A stretch of 64,000 bases of DNA from Bradyrhizobium sp. LTSP885 (lineage in GTDB: Bacteria > Pseudomonadota > Alphaproteobacteria > Rhizobiales > Xanthobacteraceae), in assembly GCF_000938305.1 (NCBI RefSeq), contig NZ_JYMT01000038.1, forward strand, positions 124,001 through 188,000, written 5' to 3'. Every line of letters begins with the position of its first letter. The stretch's first letter is position 1. The position numbers were made by a program, and so were the translations under genes. A model generated the notes under the pieces. The model was not told where the DNA came from. It saw only the letters and a program-made list of their open reading frames with translations, and did not search any database. Of this stretch, positions 17,993-26,212 are shown piece by piece.

Positions 17993-18757
17993 ATGCCGAC
18001 GCCGGACAAGCAGCTTTCCGCCGAGCAGAGCCAGCAAGTGGCGGAGACCATCCGCGAGGAGATCGCGCGCCGCCGGATCTCGCGGCAGACGCTGGCGGAG
18101 CAGGCGAAACTCAGCCTGTCGACCTTGGAAAAGGTGCTCGGCGGCCGTCGCCCGTTCACGCTGGCAACCACGGTGCGGCTGGAGCAGGCGCTCGGTGTCT
18201 CCTTGCGCAAACTGCCAGACGTGGCGCCAGCCGCCGCGCCCGTCAATGGCGTGATCGCGCCCGACAACCTCGGATCCTATTCCCGCCGCGCGGTGGCGCG
18301 GATCGAAGGGACCTACATCACGGTACGGCCGTCGTTCGGTGACAAGGATGCGATCTATGCCTATCGCACCGAGATCGCATGGGACGAGGCCACCGCGTCG
18401 CTCGGTTTTCGTGAGGGCGAGCGGCAGGATGCCGACTACACCCAGTACGGCGAGGTCGCGGTGCCCAACGAGTCGGGCTTTGTCTATCTCGTGACCAACC
18501 GCCACGGCCAGCATCGCCTGATCACGGTGTGCCGGCCGCGCAATAGCGGCGAGATGTACGGCATCATCACGACCTTGCTCGCCGGCCGCGCCTCACTGTT
18601 GACGCCGATCGCGGCGCCGATTGCGCTGTTGCCGGTGAAGAACGTGCCGAACCCGAGTCTCGGGCGGGTATCGCCGGACGATGCGAACCATAAGCTCTAC
18701 CGGGAGCATTTGCGCCGCACGGTGGATGAGTCTTTTGCGATTCTGCTGCCGGGCTAG
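17993..18757 (+). CDS. XRE-type helix-turn-helix regulator
   Basis: A 254-residue regulator. A lambda-repressor-like HTH occupies about residues 10-65 (ISRQTLAEQAKLSLSTLEKVLGG). A C-terminal sensing domain of roughly 160 residues follows that I cannot name (RRAVARIEGTYITVRPSF...). It is divergent from the sortase target gene with a 199-base shared promoter region, so the target and sortase are its most likely regulated genes; this is inferred from arrangement only. The start at 17993 gives the HTH close to the N-terminus. Confidence 0.85.
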   Translation: MPTPDKQLSAEQSQQVAETIREEIARRRISRQTLAEQAKLSLSTLEKVLGGRRPFTLATTVRLEQALGVSLRKLPDVAPAAAPVNGVIAPDNLGSYSRRAVARIEGTYITVRPSFGDKDAIYAYRTEIAWDEATASLGFREGERQDADYTQYGEVAVPNESGFVYLVTNRHGQHRLITVCRPRNSGEMYGIITTLLAGRASLLTPIAAPIALLPVKNVPNPSLGRVSPDDANHKLYREHLRRTVDESFAILLPG

Positions 18758-18984
18758 CCGTCGCCTGTCACTTCACCTCTCCCGCTTTGCGGGCAGGGCA
18801 ATCGCATGTGACTACGGCCACGTCCCATAGGCGCTTGCGCGATTTCGGAATAATGGAATAATGCCGCTGAGTTGCCCGACATGTCAAGTCGTCGTGTCGA
18901 ACGCCGGCAGCCGCCGGCTACTTTGCATGGGGTTGTTTTCGATATTTGACGCGCTCGGCAGCGCTCTTGCGCGCCGGAGCGCGG

Positions 18985-19062
18985 CGGGTGGGGCTTTCTC
19001 CACAGTACGATTCGTGGAGAGAGCCCCCACCCCGGCCCTCCCCCGCAAGCGGGAGAGGGAGT
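18985..19062. repeat. Palindromic repeat in the 18758-19090 intergenic region
   Basis: A hairpin pairs GGTGGGGCTTTCTCCAC with GTGGAGAGAGCCCCCACC. It is followed by the small hairpin CTCCCCCGCAAGCGGGAGAG, related to the element at 12223-12353. A further fragment, CTCCCGCTTTGCGGG, is at about 18780. The rest of the 333-base gap between the XRE gene and the end of the binding-protein gene holds no gene that I can support. The element sits downstream of both flanking genes and may terminate them. Confidence 0.7.
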
Positions 19063-19090
19063 CTGCTCTCGATTGGCGGTCGACTTTGGA

Positions 19091-20311
19091 TCAGCCCCCC
19101 GTCTCGGCGCTGAGAATGTCGCCGAACAACTCCCACTGCCCGCTCTTGAACCGCCACATCTGGAGCTGCTCGATCGGAGCGAAGTCGGTGGCGCTGGTGT
19201 TGATCTTGATGCCGGGGATCAGCGTGTCGGGCACGAAATCCTTCAGGCTGGCGGCCTGCTTCATCACATTCTCACGCGTCAGCTCGTCGCCGCACTGCTT
19301 CAGCGTCTGCACCATGGTCTGTGCCGCGGCGTAGCCATAGACCAGGTTGGCGTCCGAGATGTTGGCGCCCGGCATGTACTTTTCGACAAAGGTCATGAAC
19401 TTTTTCATGCCGGCGTCGTCCTTCCACTGCGGATCGGAGGCATCCTTGAGATAGCCGGCCGACAGCACGCCTTCGCTGGCCTCGAGCCCGGCGGGTTTCA
19501 TGACAGCGCCGATCGAGAGCGAGACGTCGGTCATCACCTGCATCGGCTTCCAGCCGAGCTCGGCGATCTTCTTGATCGCCTGGGCTGCGAATTTAGGCGT
19601 CGCGATGTTGACGAACACGTCGGCGTTGGTGTCCTTCAGCTTGACGATGTGGGAATCGATCGACGGCTCGGTGGTCTCGTAGCTTTCTTCGGCGACGATC
19701 GTGGCGCTCGATTTGTCGAGGACCTCCTTGAGGCCGATCAGGTAATCCTTGCCGAAATCGTCATTGGCATAGAAGATCGCGACCTTGGCGTTCGGCTTGG
19801 CCTTGAGGATGTACTTTCCGAAGATCCGGGCCTCGACGCGGTAGCTCGGCTGGAAGCCCATGGTCCACGGGAAGTCCTTCGGATCGTTCCACTTGCTGGC
19901 GCCGGTGGCGAGGAACAGCTGCGGCACCTTCTTGGCGTTGTGATATTTCTGGACCGCGGTCTGGGTTGGGGTGCCCAGCGCGTTGAACACCAAAAACACC
20001 TCGTCGCTCTCGATCAGCTTGCGGATCTGCTCTACCGTCTTGGGCGGCGAGTAGCCGTCGTCATAGGAGATCCAGTTGATCTTGCGGCCGTTGATGCCGC
20101 CGGCATCATTGATCATCTTGAAATAGGCTTCCTCGGTCTTGCCGATGACGCCGTAGGCGGAGGCGGGGCCGCTATAGGCCTCGACGTTGCCGATCTTGAT
20201 CTCGGTATCGGAGGCGCCGGTGTCGTATTTCTTTTGTGCAAAGGCGGCCTGGGTGGAGAGCAGGCAGAGCGCCGTGGCGGCCGCGAGCAGCGACAGTTTC
20301 GTCGTTTTCAT
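19091..20311 (-). CDS. Periplasmic substrate-binding protein, branched-chain amino acid/amide (Liv) type
   Basis: A 406-residue type I periplasmic binding protein. It has a Sec signal peptide (MKTTKLSLLAAATALCLLSTQAAFA, about 25 residues) and then TEIKIGNVEAYSGPASAYG, the typical start of a Liv-type binding domain. Other landmarks are GGINGRKINWISYDDGYSPPKTVEQIRKLIESDEV and VAIFYANDDFGKDYL. Members bind amino acids, urea or aromatic acids for an ABC importer. No permease or ATPase gene is next to it, so it is an orphan receptor. It lies downstream of a same-strand acyl-CoA synthetase (gap about 130 bases), which suggests that the ligand is a carboxylic acid activated by that enzyme. Confidence 0.92.
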   Translation of the reverse strand: MKTTKLSLLAAATALCLLSTQAAFAQKKYDTGASDTEIKIGNVEAYSGPASAYGVIGKTEEAYFKMINDAGGINGRKINWISYDDGYSPPKTVEQIRKLIESDEVFLVFNALGTPTQTAVQKYHNAKKVPQLFLATGASKWNDPKDFPWTMGFQPSYRVEARIFGKYILKAKPNAKVAIFYANDDFGKDYLIGLKEVLDKSSATIVAEESYETTEPSIDSHIVKLKDTNADVFVNIATPKFAAQAIKKIAELGWKPMQVMTDVSLSIGAVMKPAGLEASEGVLSAGYLKDASDPQWKDDAGMKKFMTFVEKYMPGANISDANLVYGYAAAQTMVQTLKQCGDELTRENVMKQAASLKDFVPDTLIPGIKINTSATDFAPIEQLQMWRFKSGQWELFGDILSAETGG

Positions 20312-20440
20312 AAAGGCATTTTCCTCGATTGATTTTGGTTGGGGACTTCTGCGACAAACCCGTAGCCGGTCCCGGCAGACAGTTACGGGGCAGTTCTTTG
20401 TCTCGGCGTGGTCCGGAAAAGCGACACGCGCTTTCCGGAA

Positions 20441-21982
20441 TCACGCCGCAGTATCGGTCGGCTTCGGCTGGCTGAACGTCTGCCGAAGCGTCGGCTTATG
20501 AATTTTTCCTGTCGCATTCCGCGGCAGGGCATCGACAAATTCGATCAGGCGCGGGCACTTGAAGCGTGCCAGATTGGCCTGACAATGGGCGTGAATGTCG
20601 ACCGGCGCAAGCGTATGGCCCGGCTTGACCGCGATAACGGCCATCCCGACCTCGCCCCATTGCTCGTTCGGGATGCGGATGACCGCGGCTTCGGCAACCG
20701 CCGCCAATTGATGCAGCACGCTCTCAACCTCGGCGGGATAAACGTTCTCGCCACCGGAGATGTACATGTCCTTCCAGCGGTCGACGATGTAGTAGAAGCC
20801 TTCCTCGTCCATCCGCGTGGCATCGCCGGTATGCAGCCAGCCGTCGGTGAACGAAGAGGCGTTGGCGTCCGGCCTGTTCCAGTAGCCCGGCGTGATGTTC
20901 GGCCCCTTGACCCAGAGTTCGCCGAGTTCGCCGATATCGGCATCGGCGCCGTCGGGGCGTACGATTCGCACCTCAGTGTGCAGCACCGGCTTGCCGGACG
21001 AGCCGGCCTTGCGCGCGGCATCCTCGCGGTCGAGCACCATCACCGCCGGCGAGGTCTCGGTCATACCGTAGCCTTGCTGCAGCGCCACGCCGCGGGTTTC
21101 CCAGGTCCTCAGTAGCGGCACCGGCATCGGTGCGCCCCCGACCCCGCCGATCACCAGGCGGCTGAAATCGGCGGTCGCGAAGGTCGGATGCTGCGCCATG
21201 AACTGGTAGATCGCGGGCACGCCGAAGAACACGTTGATGCCTTGCGCGCCATCGCTGATCAGCCGCAGCGCCTCGCCCGGATCGAAGGTCTTCATGATCA
21301 GCGCGGTGCCGCCGGAATGCAGCACCGGATTGGTGTAGCAATTCAGTCCGCCGGTGTGGAACAGCGGCAGCACCGTAAGCAGCACCGAGGACGGTGAGAT
21401 GCAGGCAGAGCCGCCGAGATTGACGCAATTCCAGAATGTCATGCCGTGCGTGATGATCGCGCCCTTCGGCTGGCCGGTTGTGCCCGAGGTGTACATGATG
21501 GTCGAGATGTCATCGAGCATGACGATCTCGATGTGATCGAGCGGTTTTGCTGCCGCGACCCCGGCCTCGTAGGAGCCGCCGGGACCGAGCCTCATGACGG
21601 AAGCAACATTGCAGAGTTTTGCGACCGCAAGCGCCGTCTCGGCAAGATCGTCGTCGTGGATCATCACCTTGGGCGACGCGTCGCCGACGATGTAGTGCAG
21701 CTCGGGAACGGTGAGGCGGGTGTTGAGCGGCACGAAGACCGCGCCGAGCCGGAAGCAGGCGAACTGCACCTCCAGCGTATCGGTCGTGTTCAGCGCCAGC
21801 ACCGCGACGCGGTCGCCGCTGGCAATCTTGAGCTGGTCGCGCAGGTGGCCGGCCAGGCGCGACACCCGCGCGTCCATCTGCGCATAGGTGAAGCGCCGCG
21901 CACTTGCGAGATCGACGAGCGCCACCTTGTCCGGCGTCCGCCGCCGATGATGCGCGATCCAGTCGTAATAACGAACCGGCAA
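20441..21982 (-). CDS. AMP-forming acyl-CoA synthetase (FadD-like)
   Basis: A 513-residue member of the adenylate-forming superfamily. The P-loop motif is YTSGTTGQPKGA. The adenylation motif is QGYGMTETSP, then GELWVKGPNITPGYW and GWLHTGDATRMDEEGFYYIVDRWKDM, with the catalytic lysine in RNATGKIHKPTLR. It activates a carboxylic acid to its CoA thioester. I chose the TTG start at 21982 because an excellent GGAGGAGGAC ribosome binding site precedes it and the protein then begins PVRYYDWIAHH, like its family. The longer in-frame open region up to 22186 is unlike the family. It is divergent from an acyl-CoA dehydrogenase gene. Confidence 0.9.
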   Translation of the reverse strand: MPVRYYDWIAHHRRRTPDKVALVDLASARRFTYAQMDARVSRLAGHLRDQLKIASGDRVAVLALNTTDTLEVQFACFRLGAVFVPLNTRLTVPELHYIVGDASPKVMIHDDDLAETALAVAKLCNVASVMRLGPGGSYEAGVAAAKPLDHIEIVMLDDISTIMYTSGTTGQPKGAIITHGMTFWNCVNLGGSACISPSSVLLTVLPLFHTGGLNCYTNPVLHSGGTALIMKTFDPGEALRLISDGAQGINVFFGVPAIYQFMAQHPTFATADFSRLVIGGVGGAPMPVPLLRTWETRGVALQQGYGMTETSPAVMVLDREDAARKAGSSGKPVLHTEVRIVRPDGADADIGELGELWVKGPNITPGYWNRPDANASSFTDGWLHTGDATRMDEEGFYYIVDRWKDMYISGGENVYPAEVESVLHQLAAVAEAAVIRIPNEQWGEVGMAVIAVKPGHTLAPVDIHAHCQANLARFKCPRLIEFVDALPRNATGKIHKPTLRQTFSQPKPTDTAA

Positions 21983-22199
21983 ATTGTCCTCCTCCGGATC
22001 GGCGGTCTTGCGTCGCCTGTCCCCGGTTCCATTGATGCCACGGATCGGGAGTGGAGGGGGCGTATCGGGAGTGTGTCTTGCGTTTAGTGGCTGGTCGGTG
22101 GCCAGATCGGGTGTCTGCCTGATGAGGCAGCCACTCGACGCAAGTGAGGCGGCAGGAATCCGGACATCGTCGGCCGCAGGAATCAACGGAGCAGTGCGA

Positions 22200-23336
22200 A
22201 TGGCGAACCCGTTCTACACCGGCGAGCACGAGGCCTTTCGCGAGGTGATGCGCCGCTTTGTTGCGAAGGAAATCGAGCCCCATGCCCACCAGTGGGACGA
22301 GGCGGGTGAGTTTCCGCGCGAGCTCTACGCCAAGGCGTCCGGGATCGGGCTGCTCGGCCTCGGCTTTCCCGAGGAATATGGCGGGATCGCTGCCGACCAG
22401 TTCATGAAGATCGTGGCGTCGCAGGAATTGGCGCGCGCCGGCGCCGGCGGCGTCAGTGCCAGCCTGATGAGCCACACCATCGGTTCGCCGCCGATCGCGC
22501 GCGCCGCGCGGCCCGAGGTCAAGGCACGGGTGCTGCCGGAGGTGCTGGCGGGCAAAAAGATCTCCGCACTCGCGATCACCGAGCCGAGCGGCGGCTCCGA
22601 TGTCGCCAATTTGCGCACCAAGGCGCGGCGCGACGGCGACCATTACGTTGTCAGCGGCGAGAAGACCTTCATCACCTCAGGCATGCGCGCCGACTATCTG
22701 ACGGTCGCGGTGCGTACCGGCGGCGAGGGCCCCGGCGGCGTCAAGCTGCTGCTGATCGAGGGCGATACGCCCGGCCTCTCGCGCACCCAGCTGAAGAAGA
22801 TGGGCTGGTGGGCGTCCGACACCGCGACCTTGCATTTCGACGAATGCCGGGTGCCGGTCGAGAACTTGATCGGCGAGGAGGGGCAGGGCTTCAAGATCAT
22901 CATGCAGAACTTCAACAGCGAGCGCATGGGCATGGCGGCAAGCTGCACGGCCTATGCGCGCGTCTGCCTCGATGAGGCGATCGCCTACGCTAAGGAGCGC
23001 AAGACGTTCGGCAAGCCGATCGCGCAGCATCAGGTGATCAGGCACAAGATCGTCGACATGGCGCAGAAGGTAGCAGTTTCGCAGGCGATGCTGGAGATGC
23101 TGGCGTGGCGGCTCGGCGAGGGCGAGAGCCCGGTCGCCGAGATCTGCATGATGAAGAACCAGGCGACCCAGACCATGGCGCATTGCGCCTCTGAGGCGGT
23201 GCAGATCTTCGGCGGCGCCGGCTTCATGCGCGGCATCAAGGTCGAGCGCATCTACCGCGAGGTCAAGGTCAACGCCATCGGCGGCGGCACCGAGGAGATC
23301 ATGAAGGATCTCGCGTCACGGCAGATGGGACTCTAA
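22200..23336 (+). CDS. Acyl-CoA dehydrogenase
   Basis: A 378-residue flavoprotein of the acyl-CoA dehydrogenase family, oxidising acyl-CoA to 2-enoyl-CoA and passing electrons to ETF. Visible landmarks are ALAITEPSGGSDVANLRT (FAD/substrate loop), GEKTFITSGMRADYL, and the C-terminal segment QIFGGAGFMRG followed by RIYREVKVNAIGGGTEEIMKD. Glu in the GGGTEEI segment is near the expected catalytic-base region. The ATG at 22200 has GGAG eight bases upstream. It is divergent from the acyl-CoA synthetase at 20441-21982 and is followed by a second dehydrogenase across a repeat element. Confidence 0.92.
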   Translation: MANPFYTGEHEAFREVMRRFVAKEIEPHAHQWDEAGEFPRELYAKASGIGLLGLGFPEEYGGIAADQFMKIVASQELARAGAGGVSASLMSHTIGSPPIARAARPEVKARVLPEVLAGKKISALAITEPSGGSDVANLRTKARRDGDHYVVSGEKTFITSGMRADYLTVAVRTGGEGPGGVKLLLIEGDTPGLSRTQLKKMGWWASDTATLHFDECRVPVENLIGEEGQGFKIIMQNFNSERMGMAASCTAYARVCLDEAIAYAKERKTFGKPIAQHQVIRHKIVDMAQKVAVSQAMLEMLAWRLGEGESPVAEICMMKNQATQTMAHCASEAVQIFGGAGFMRGIKVERIYREVKVNAIGGGTEEIMKDLASRQMGL

Positions 23337-23338
23337 CC

Positions 23339-23431
23339 GTCATTCCGGGGCGCGCGTAGCGCGAACCCGGAATCCAGAGATAATGGATCGAGATTCCGGG
23401 TTCGCCCGCTACGCGGCCGCCCCGGAATGAC
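23339..23431. repeat. Intergenic inverted repeat, family B (GTCATTCCGGGGCGCG type)
   Basis: A 93-base palindrome between two acyl-CoA dehydrogenase genes. It opens with GTCATTCCGGGGCGCG and closes with CCGCCCCGGAATGAC; GAACCCGGAATC pairs with GATTCCGGGTTC inside. The same family occurs at 60941-61044. The second dehydrogenase's alternative ATG at 23427 falls inside it, which argues for the later start. Confidence 0.85.
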
Positions 23432-23441
23432 AGGAAACAAA

Positions 23442-24611
23442 ATGCTCTTCACCGCCGACCACGACGAACCGCGCCGCGCCTTGCAGAAATTCATCGCGGC
23501 CGAGATCAACCCGCATGTCGACGAATGGGAGAAGGCCGACATCTTCCCGGCGCATGAGCTGTTCAAGAAGCTCGGCAGTCTCGGCTTCCTTGGCCTCAAC
23601 AAGCCGGTCGAATTCGGCGGCCAGGGGCTGGATTATTCCTATGCACTGATGATGGCCGAAGAGCTCGGGGCGATTACCTGCGGCGGCGTGCCGATGGCGA
23701 TCGGCGTGCAGACCGACATGGCGACGCCCGCGCTGGCGCGGTTCGGCTCCGACGAGGTTCGGCGTGAGTTCCTGGTGCCGGCGATCGCGGGCGACCAGGT
23801 CGCTTGCATCGGCGTCTCCGAGCCGGGCGCAGGCTCCGACGTCGCCTCGATCAAGACGAGTGCACGCGCCGACGGCGACGACTACGTCATCAATGGCGGC
23901 AAGATGTGGATCACCAACGGCACCCAAGCCGACTGGATCTGCCTGCTCGCCAACACCAGCGATGGCCCGGTTCATCGCAACAAGTCGCTGATCTGCGTGC
24001 CGATGAAGACCAAAGGCGTGCAGGTCGCTCGAAAACTCGACAAGCTCGGCATGCGCTCCTCCGACACCGCGCAGATCTTCTTCGACAATGTCCGGGTGCC
24101 CAAGCGCAACCGGATTGGCGAGGAGGGCCAGGGCTTCACCTACCAGATGATCCAGTTCCAGGAGGAACGGCTGTGGGGCGCGGCGGCCTGCCTGAAGGCG
24201 CATGAATTCATCATCAACGCGACCATCGATTACACCCGCAACCGCAAGGCGTTCGGCGGCGCGATCCTCGACAATCAGGTGGTGCATTTCAAGCTTGCGG
24301 AGATGCAGACCGAGGTCGAATTGCTGCGCTCGCTGATCTATCGTGCCGGCGAGGCGCTGGTGGCGGGCGAGGACGTGACACGGCTTGCGACCATGGCGAA
24401 ACTGAAGGCCGGCCGGCTCGGCCGCGAGCTCACCGATGCCTGCCTGCAATATTGGGGCGGCATGGGGTTTACCAACGAGACGCCGGTCAGCCGCGCCTAT
24501 CGCGACAGCCGCCTGACCTCGATCGGCGGCGGCGCCGATGAGGTGATGCTCATGGTACTCTGCAAGATGATGGGGACGCTGCCGGGCCCCAAGCCAAAGG
24601 GAAACGCCTGA
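23442..24611 (+). CDS. Acyl-CoA dehydrogenase
   Basis: A 389-residue acyl-CoA dehydrogenase, distinct from the one just upstream. Family landmarks are GVSEPGAGSDVASIKTSA, GGKMWITNGTQADWICLL, KLGMRSSDTAQIFFDNVRVP and QYWGGMGFTNETPVSRAYRD, ending SIGGGADEVMLMVL. The start ATG at 23442 has AGGA six bases upstream; the ATG at 23427 lies in the preceding repeat and is less likely. The glutathione transferase gene starts on the last base of the stop (TGATG), so the two are translationally coupled. The pair of dehydrogenases with a ligase suggests degradation of an unusual branched or aromatic acyl chain; substrate unknown. Confidence 0.92.
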   Translation: MLFTADHDEPRRALQKFIAAEINPHVDEWEKADIFPAHELFKKLGSLGFLGLNKPVEFGGQGLDYSYALMMAEELGAITCGGVPMAIGVQTDMATPALARFGSDEVRREFLVPAIAGDQVACIGVSEPGAGSDVASIKTSARADGDDYVINGGKMWITNGTQADWICLLANTSDGPVHRNKSLICVPMKTKGVQVARKLDKLGMRSSDTAQIFFDNVRVPKRNRIGEEGQGFTYQMIQFQEERLWGAAACLKAHEFIINATIDYTRNRKAFGGAILDNQVVHFKLAEMQTEVELLRSLIYRAGEALVAGEDVTRLATMAKLKAGRLGRELTDACLQYWGGMGFTNETPVSRAYRDSRLTSIGGGADEVMLMVLCKMMGTLPGPKPKGNA

Positions 24612-25267
24612 TGATCACGCTGTATCACTGCGACGCCGCGCGCTCGTTCCGTCCGCTGTGGATGCTGGAGGAGCTTGGGCTTCCCTACGAGCTGAAAATG
24701 CTGCCGTTCCCGCCGCGCGTCTTCGCCAAGGAATATCTCGGCATCAACCCGCTCGGCACCATCCCGTTCATGGTCGACGGCGAGACCAGGATGACGGAAT
24801 CCTCCGGCATCTGCCATTATCTCGGCACAAGACACGGCCCAACGCCGCTCGTCGTCGGCGTCGACGAGCCGGCCTACGGCGCCTTCCTGAACTGGATGTA
24901 TTTCTCCGACGCCACGCTGACCTTCCCGCAGACGCTGGTGCTCCGCTACAGCCAGCTTGAGCCGGAAGAGCGGCGCAATCCGCAGGTTTCGACCGATTAC
25001 GCCAAATGGTTCCTCGGCCGCTTGCGTGCGGTGGAGGCCGCAGCAGCCAAGTCAGAATTCCTCTGCGCGGAACGCTTCACCGCTGCCGACATTGCCAACG
25101 GTTATGCGCTGAGGCTCGCCGACAATATCGGCCTCGCCAAGGACTTCGGGCCGAATGTCGCGGCCTATTGGGCCCGGCTGCAACAGCGCGAGGGCTATCA
25201 GCGCGCGGTGGCGGCGGAGCAAAAAGCCGGGACGGAACAGAACGTTGCGCCGCGTGCTCGGCCTTGA
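24611..25267 (+). CDS. Glutathione S-transferase
   Basis: A 218-residue cytosolic GST. The N-terminal thioredoxin-like domain reads MITLYHCDAARSFRPLWMLE, with NPLGTIPFMVDGETRMTESSGICHYL carrying the cis-Pro and glutathione-gamma-glutamyl (ESS) site. An all-helical C-terminal domain follows. It may conjugate or isomerise an intermediate of the acyl-CoA pathway encoded upstream, to which it is translationally coupled (TGATG overlap). No ribosome binding site of its own is needed. The C-terminal tail (EQNVAPRARP) is likely disordered. Confidence 0.9.
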   Translation: MITLYHCDAARSFRPLWMLEELGLPYELKMLPFPPRVFAKEYLGINPLGTIPFMVDGETRMTESSGICHYLGTRHGPTPLVVGVDEPAYGAFLNWMYFSDATLTFPQTLVLRYSQLEPEERRNPQVSTDYAKWFLGRLRAVEAAAAKSEFLCAERFTAADIANGYALRLADNIGLAKDFGPNVAAYWARLQQREGYQRAVAAEQKAGTEQNVAPRARP

Positions 25268-25383
25268 TTGCTGCAGCGGCGATCTGTCCCGGAATTGATC
25301 CAACCCGTCGGTGACAGGTTGCGAATATGCGCTATGGTAGCCCCGGTCGCAGCGGCCTAAGAGCCGCGCGAGGAGGAGCTGCC

Positions 25384-26202
25384 ATGGACGCCATCGTGGA
25401 CGTAGAGAGCCATGACTCCGGCCACCGGATGCTGATCACGCCGGAGCGGGTGTTCTACGCCGGGCTGCTCGGCCGCCCGCGCGAACGCTGCCCGGGCGCG
25501 TTTCACGTCTATGTCGCGATTCGCGACGGCCTGCATCTCTCCACCAGCGACGGCCAGCAGGGCCATGGCGAACTCGCTGTGACCATGCCGAACCTGCGCC
25601 ACACCATCACCAGCGAATATCGCTCGGCGATCTGCGTCGCGATCGAGCCGGAGAGCGTGCCTGACGGCACGCTGGACGCCGTCGCCCGCCGCCTGCAAGG
25701 CCCCGACTGCGCCCTGTTCGCGAATCGCATCCGCGCTGCCTATGCGCGGCTTGCCGAGATGCAATATCGCGACGCGATCTCGAATGTCGAGTTCGATACG
25801 ATGTGCTTCGGCGATGCGCTGCCGCAGCGCCTGCTCGATCCCCGCGTGGTGCGCGCGATCAGCCGCATTGGGCAGTTCTCGGGCGAGCCGGTGACGGCAG
25901 CGGGTTGCGCCGCGGACGCCTCCCTGTCGCCGTCGCGCTTCCTGCATCTGTTCAAGGACGAGACCGGGATCTCGTTCCGCTCCTTCCGCGCCTGGAAGCG
26001 CGCGCGGCATTTGCTGCACTTCGCCAACCAGGACATCAACCTCGCGCATCTTGCGCAGGACATCGGCTATCCTGACTCGACCCATTTCAGCCATTCGATC
26101 CGCCGGTTTTATGGGCTCAAGCCGCGCGCGATTTTTTCTGGATCGCGGGATCTGGCGATCTACAGCGCCGGACAGGCGGTGAGCGCGCCGGTGTTGACCT
26201 GA
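25384..26202 (+). CDS. AraC-family transcriptional regulator
   Basis: A 272-residue regulator. The C-terminal AraC/XylS double HTH covers about residues 165-265, with LSPSRFLHLFKDETGISFRS and LAQDIGYPDSTHFSHSIRRFYGLKPR being the two recognition regions. The N-terminal domain would sense an effector. The ATG at 25384 follows GAGGAGGAG. An earlier in-frame start (25327) lacks this signal. It sits between the acyl-CoA dehydrogenase/GST operon and an orphan binding-protein gene (convergent, 10 bases between stops), so the surrounding catabolic genes are its likely targets. Confidence 0.9.
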   Translation: MDAIVDVESHDSGHRMLITPERVFYAGLLGRPRERCPGAFHVYVAIRDGLHLSTSDGQQGHGELAVTMPNLRHTITSEYRSAICVAIEPESVPDGTLDAVARRLQGPDCALFANRIRAAYARLAEMQYRDAISNVEFDTMCFGDALPQRLLDPRVVRAISRIGQFSGEPVTAAGCAADASLSPSRFLHLFKDETGISFRSFRAWKRARHLLHFANQDINLAHLAQDIGYPDSTHFSHSIRRFYGLKPRAIFSGSRDLAIYSAGQAVSAPVLT

Positions 26203-26212
26203 TCCGTCCCGA

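Noticed and set aside
18861..19334. A 157-codon open frame in and beyond the repeat-rich intergenic region
   Set aside because: It crosses a palindromic element and overlaps the C-terminal end of the binding-protein gene; no ribosome binding site.
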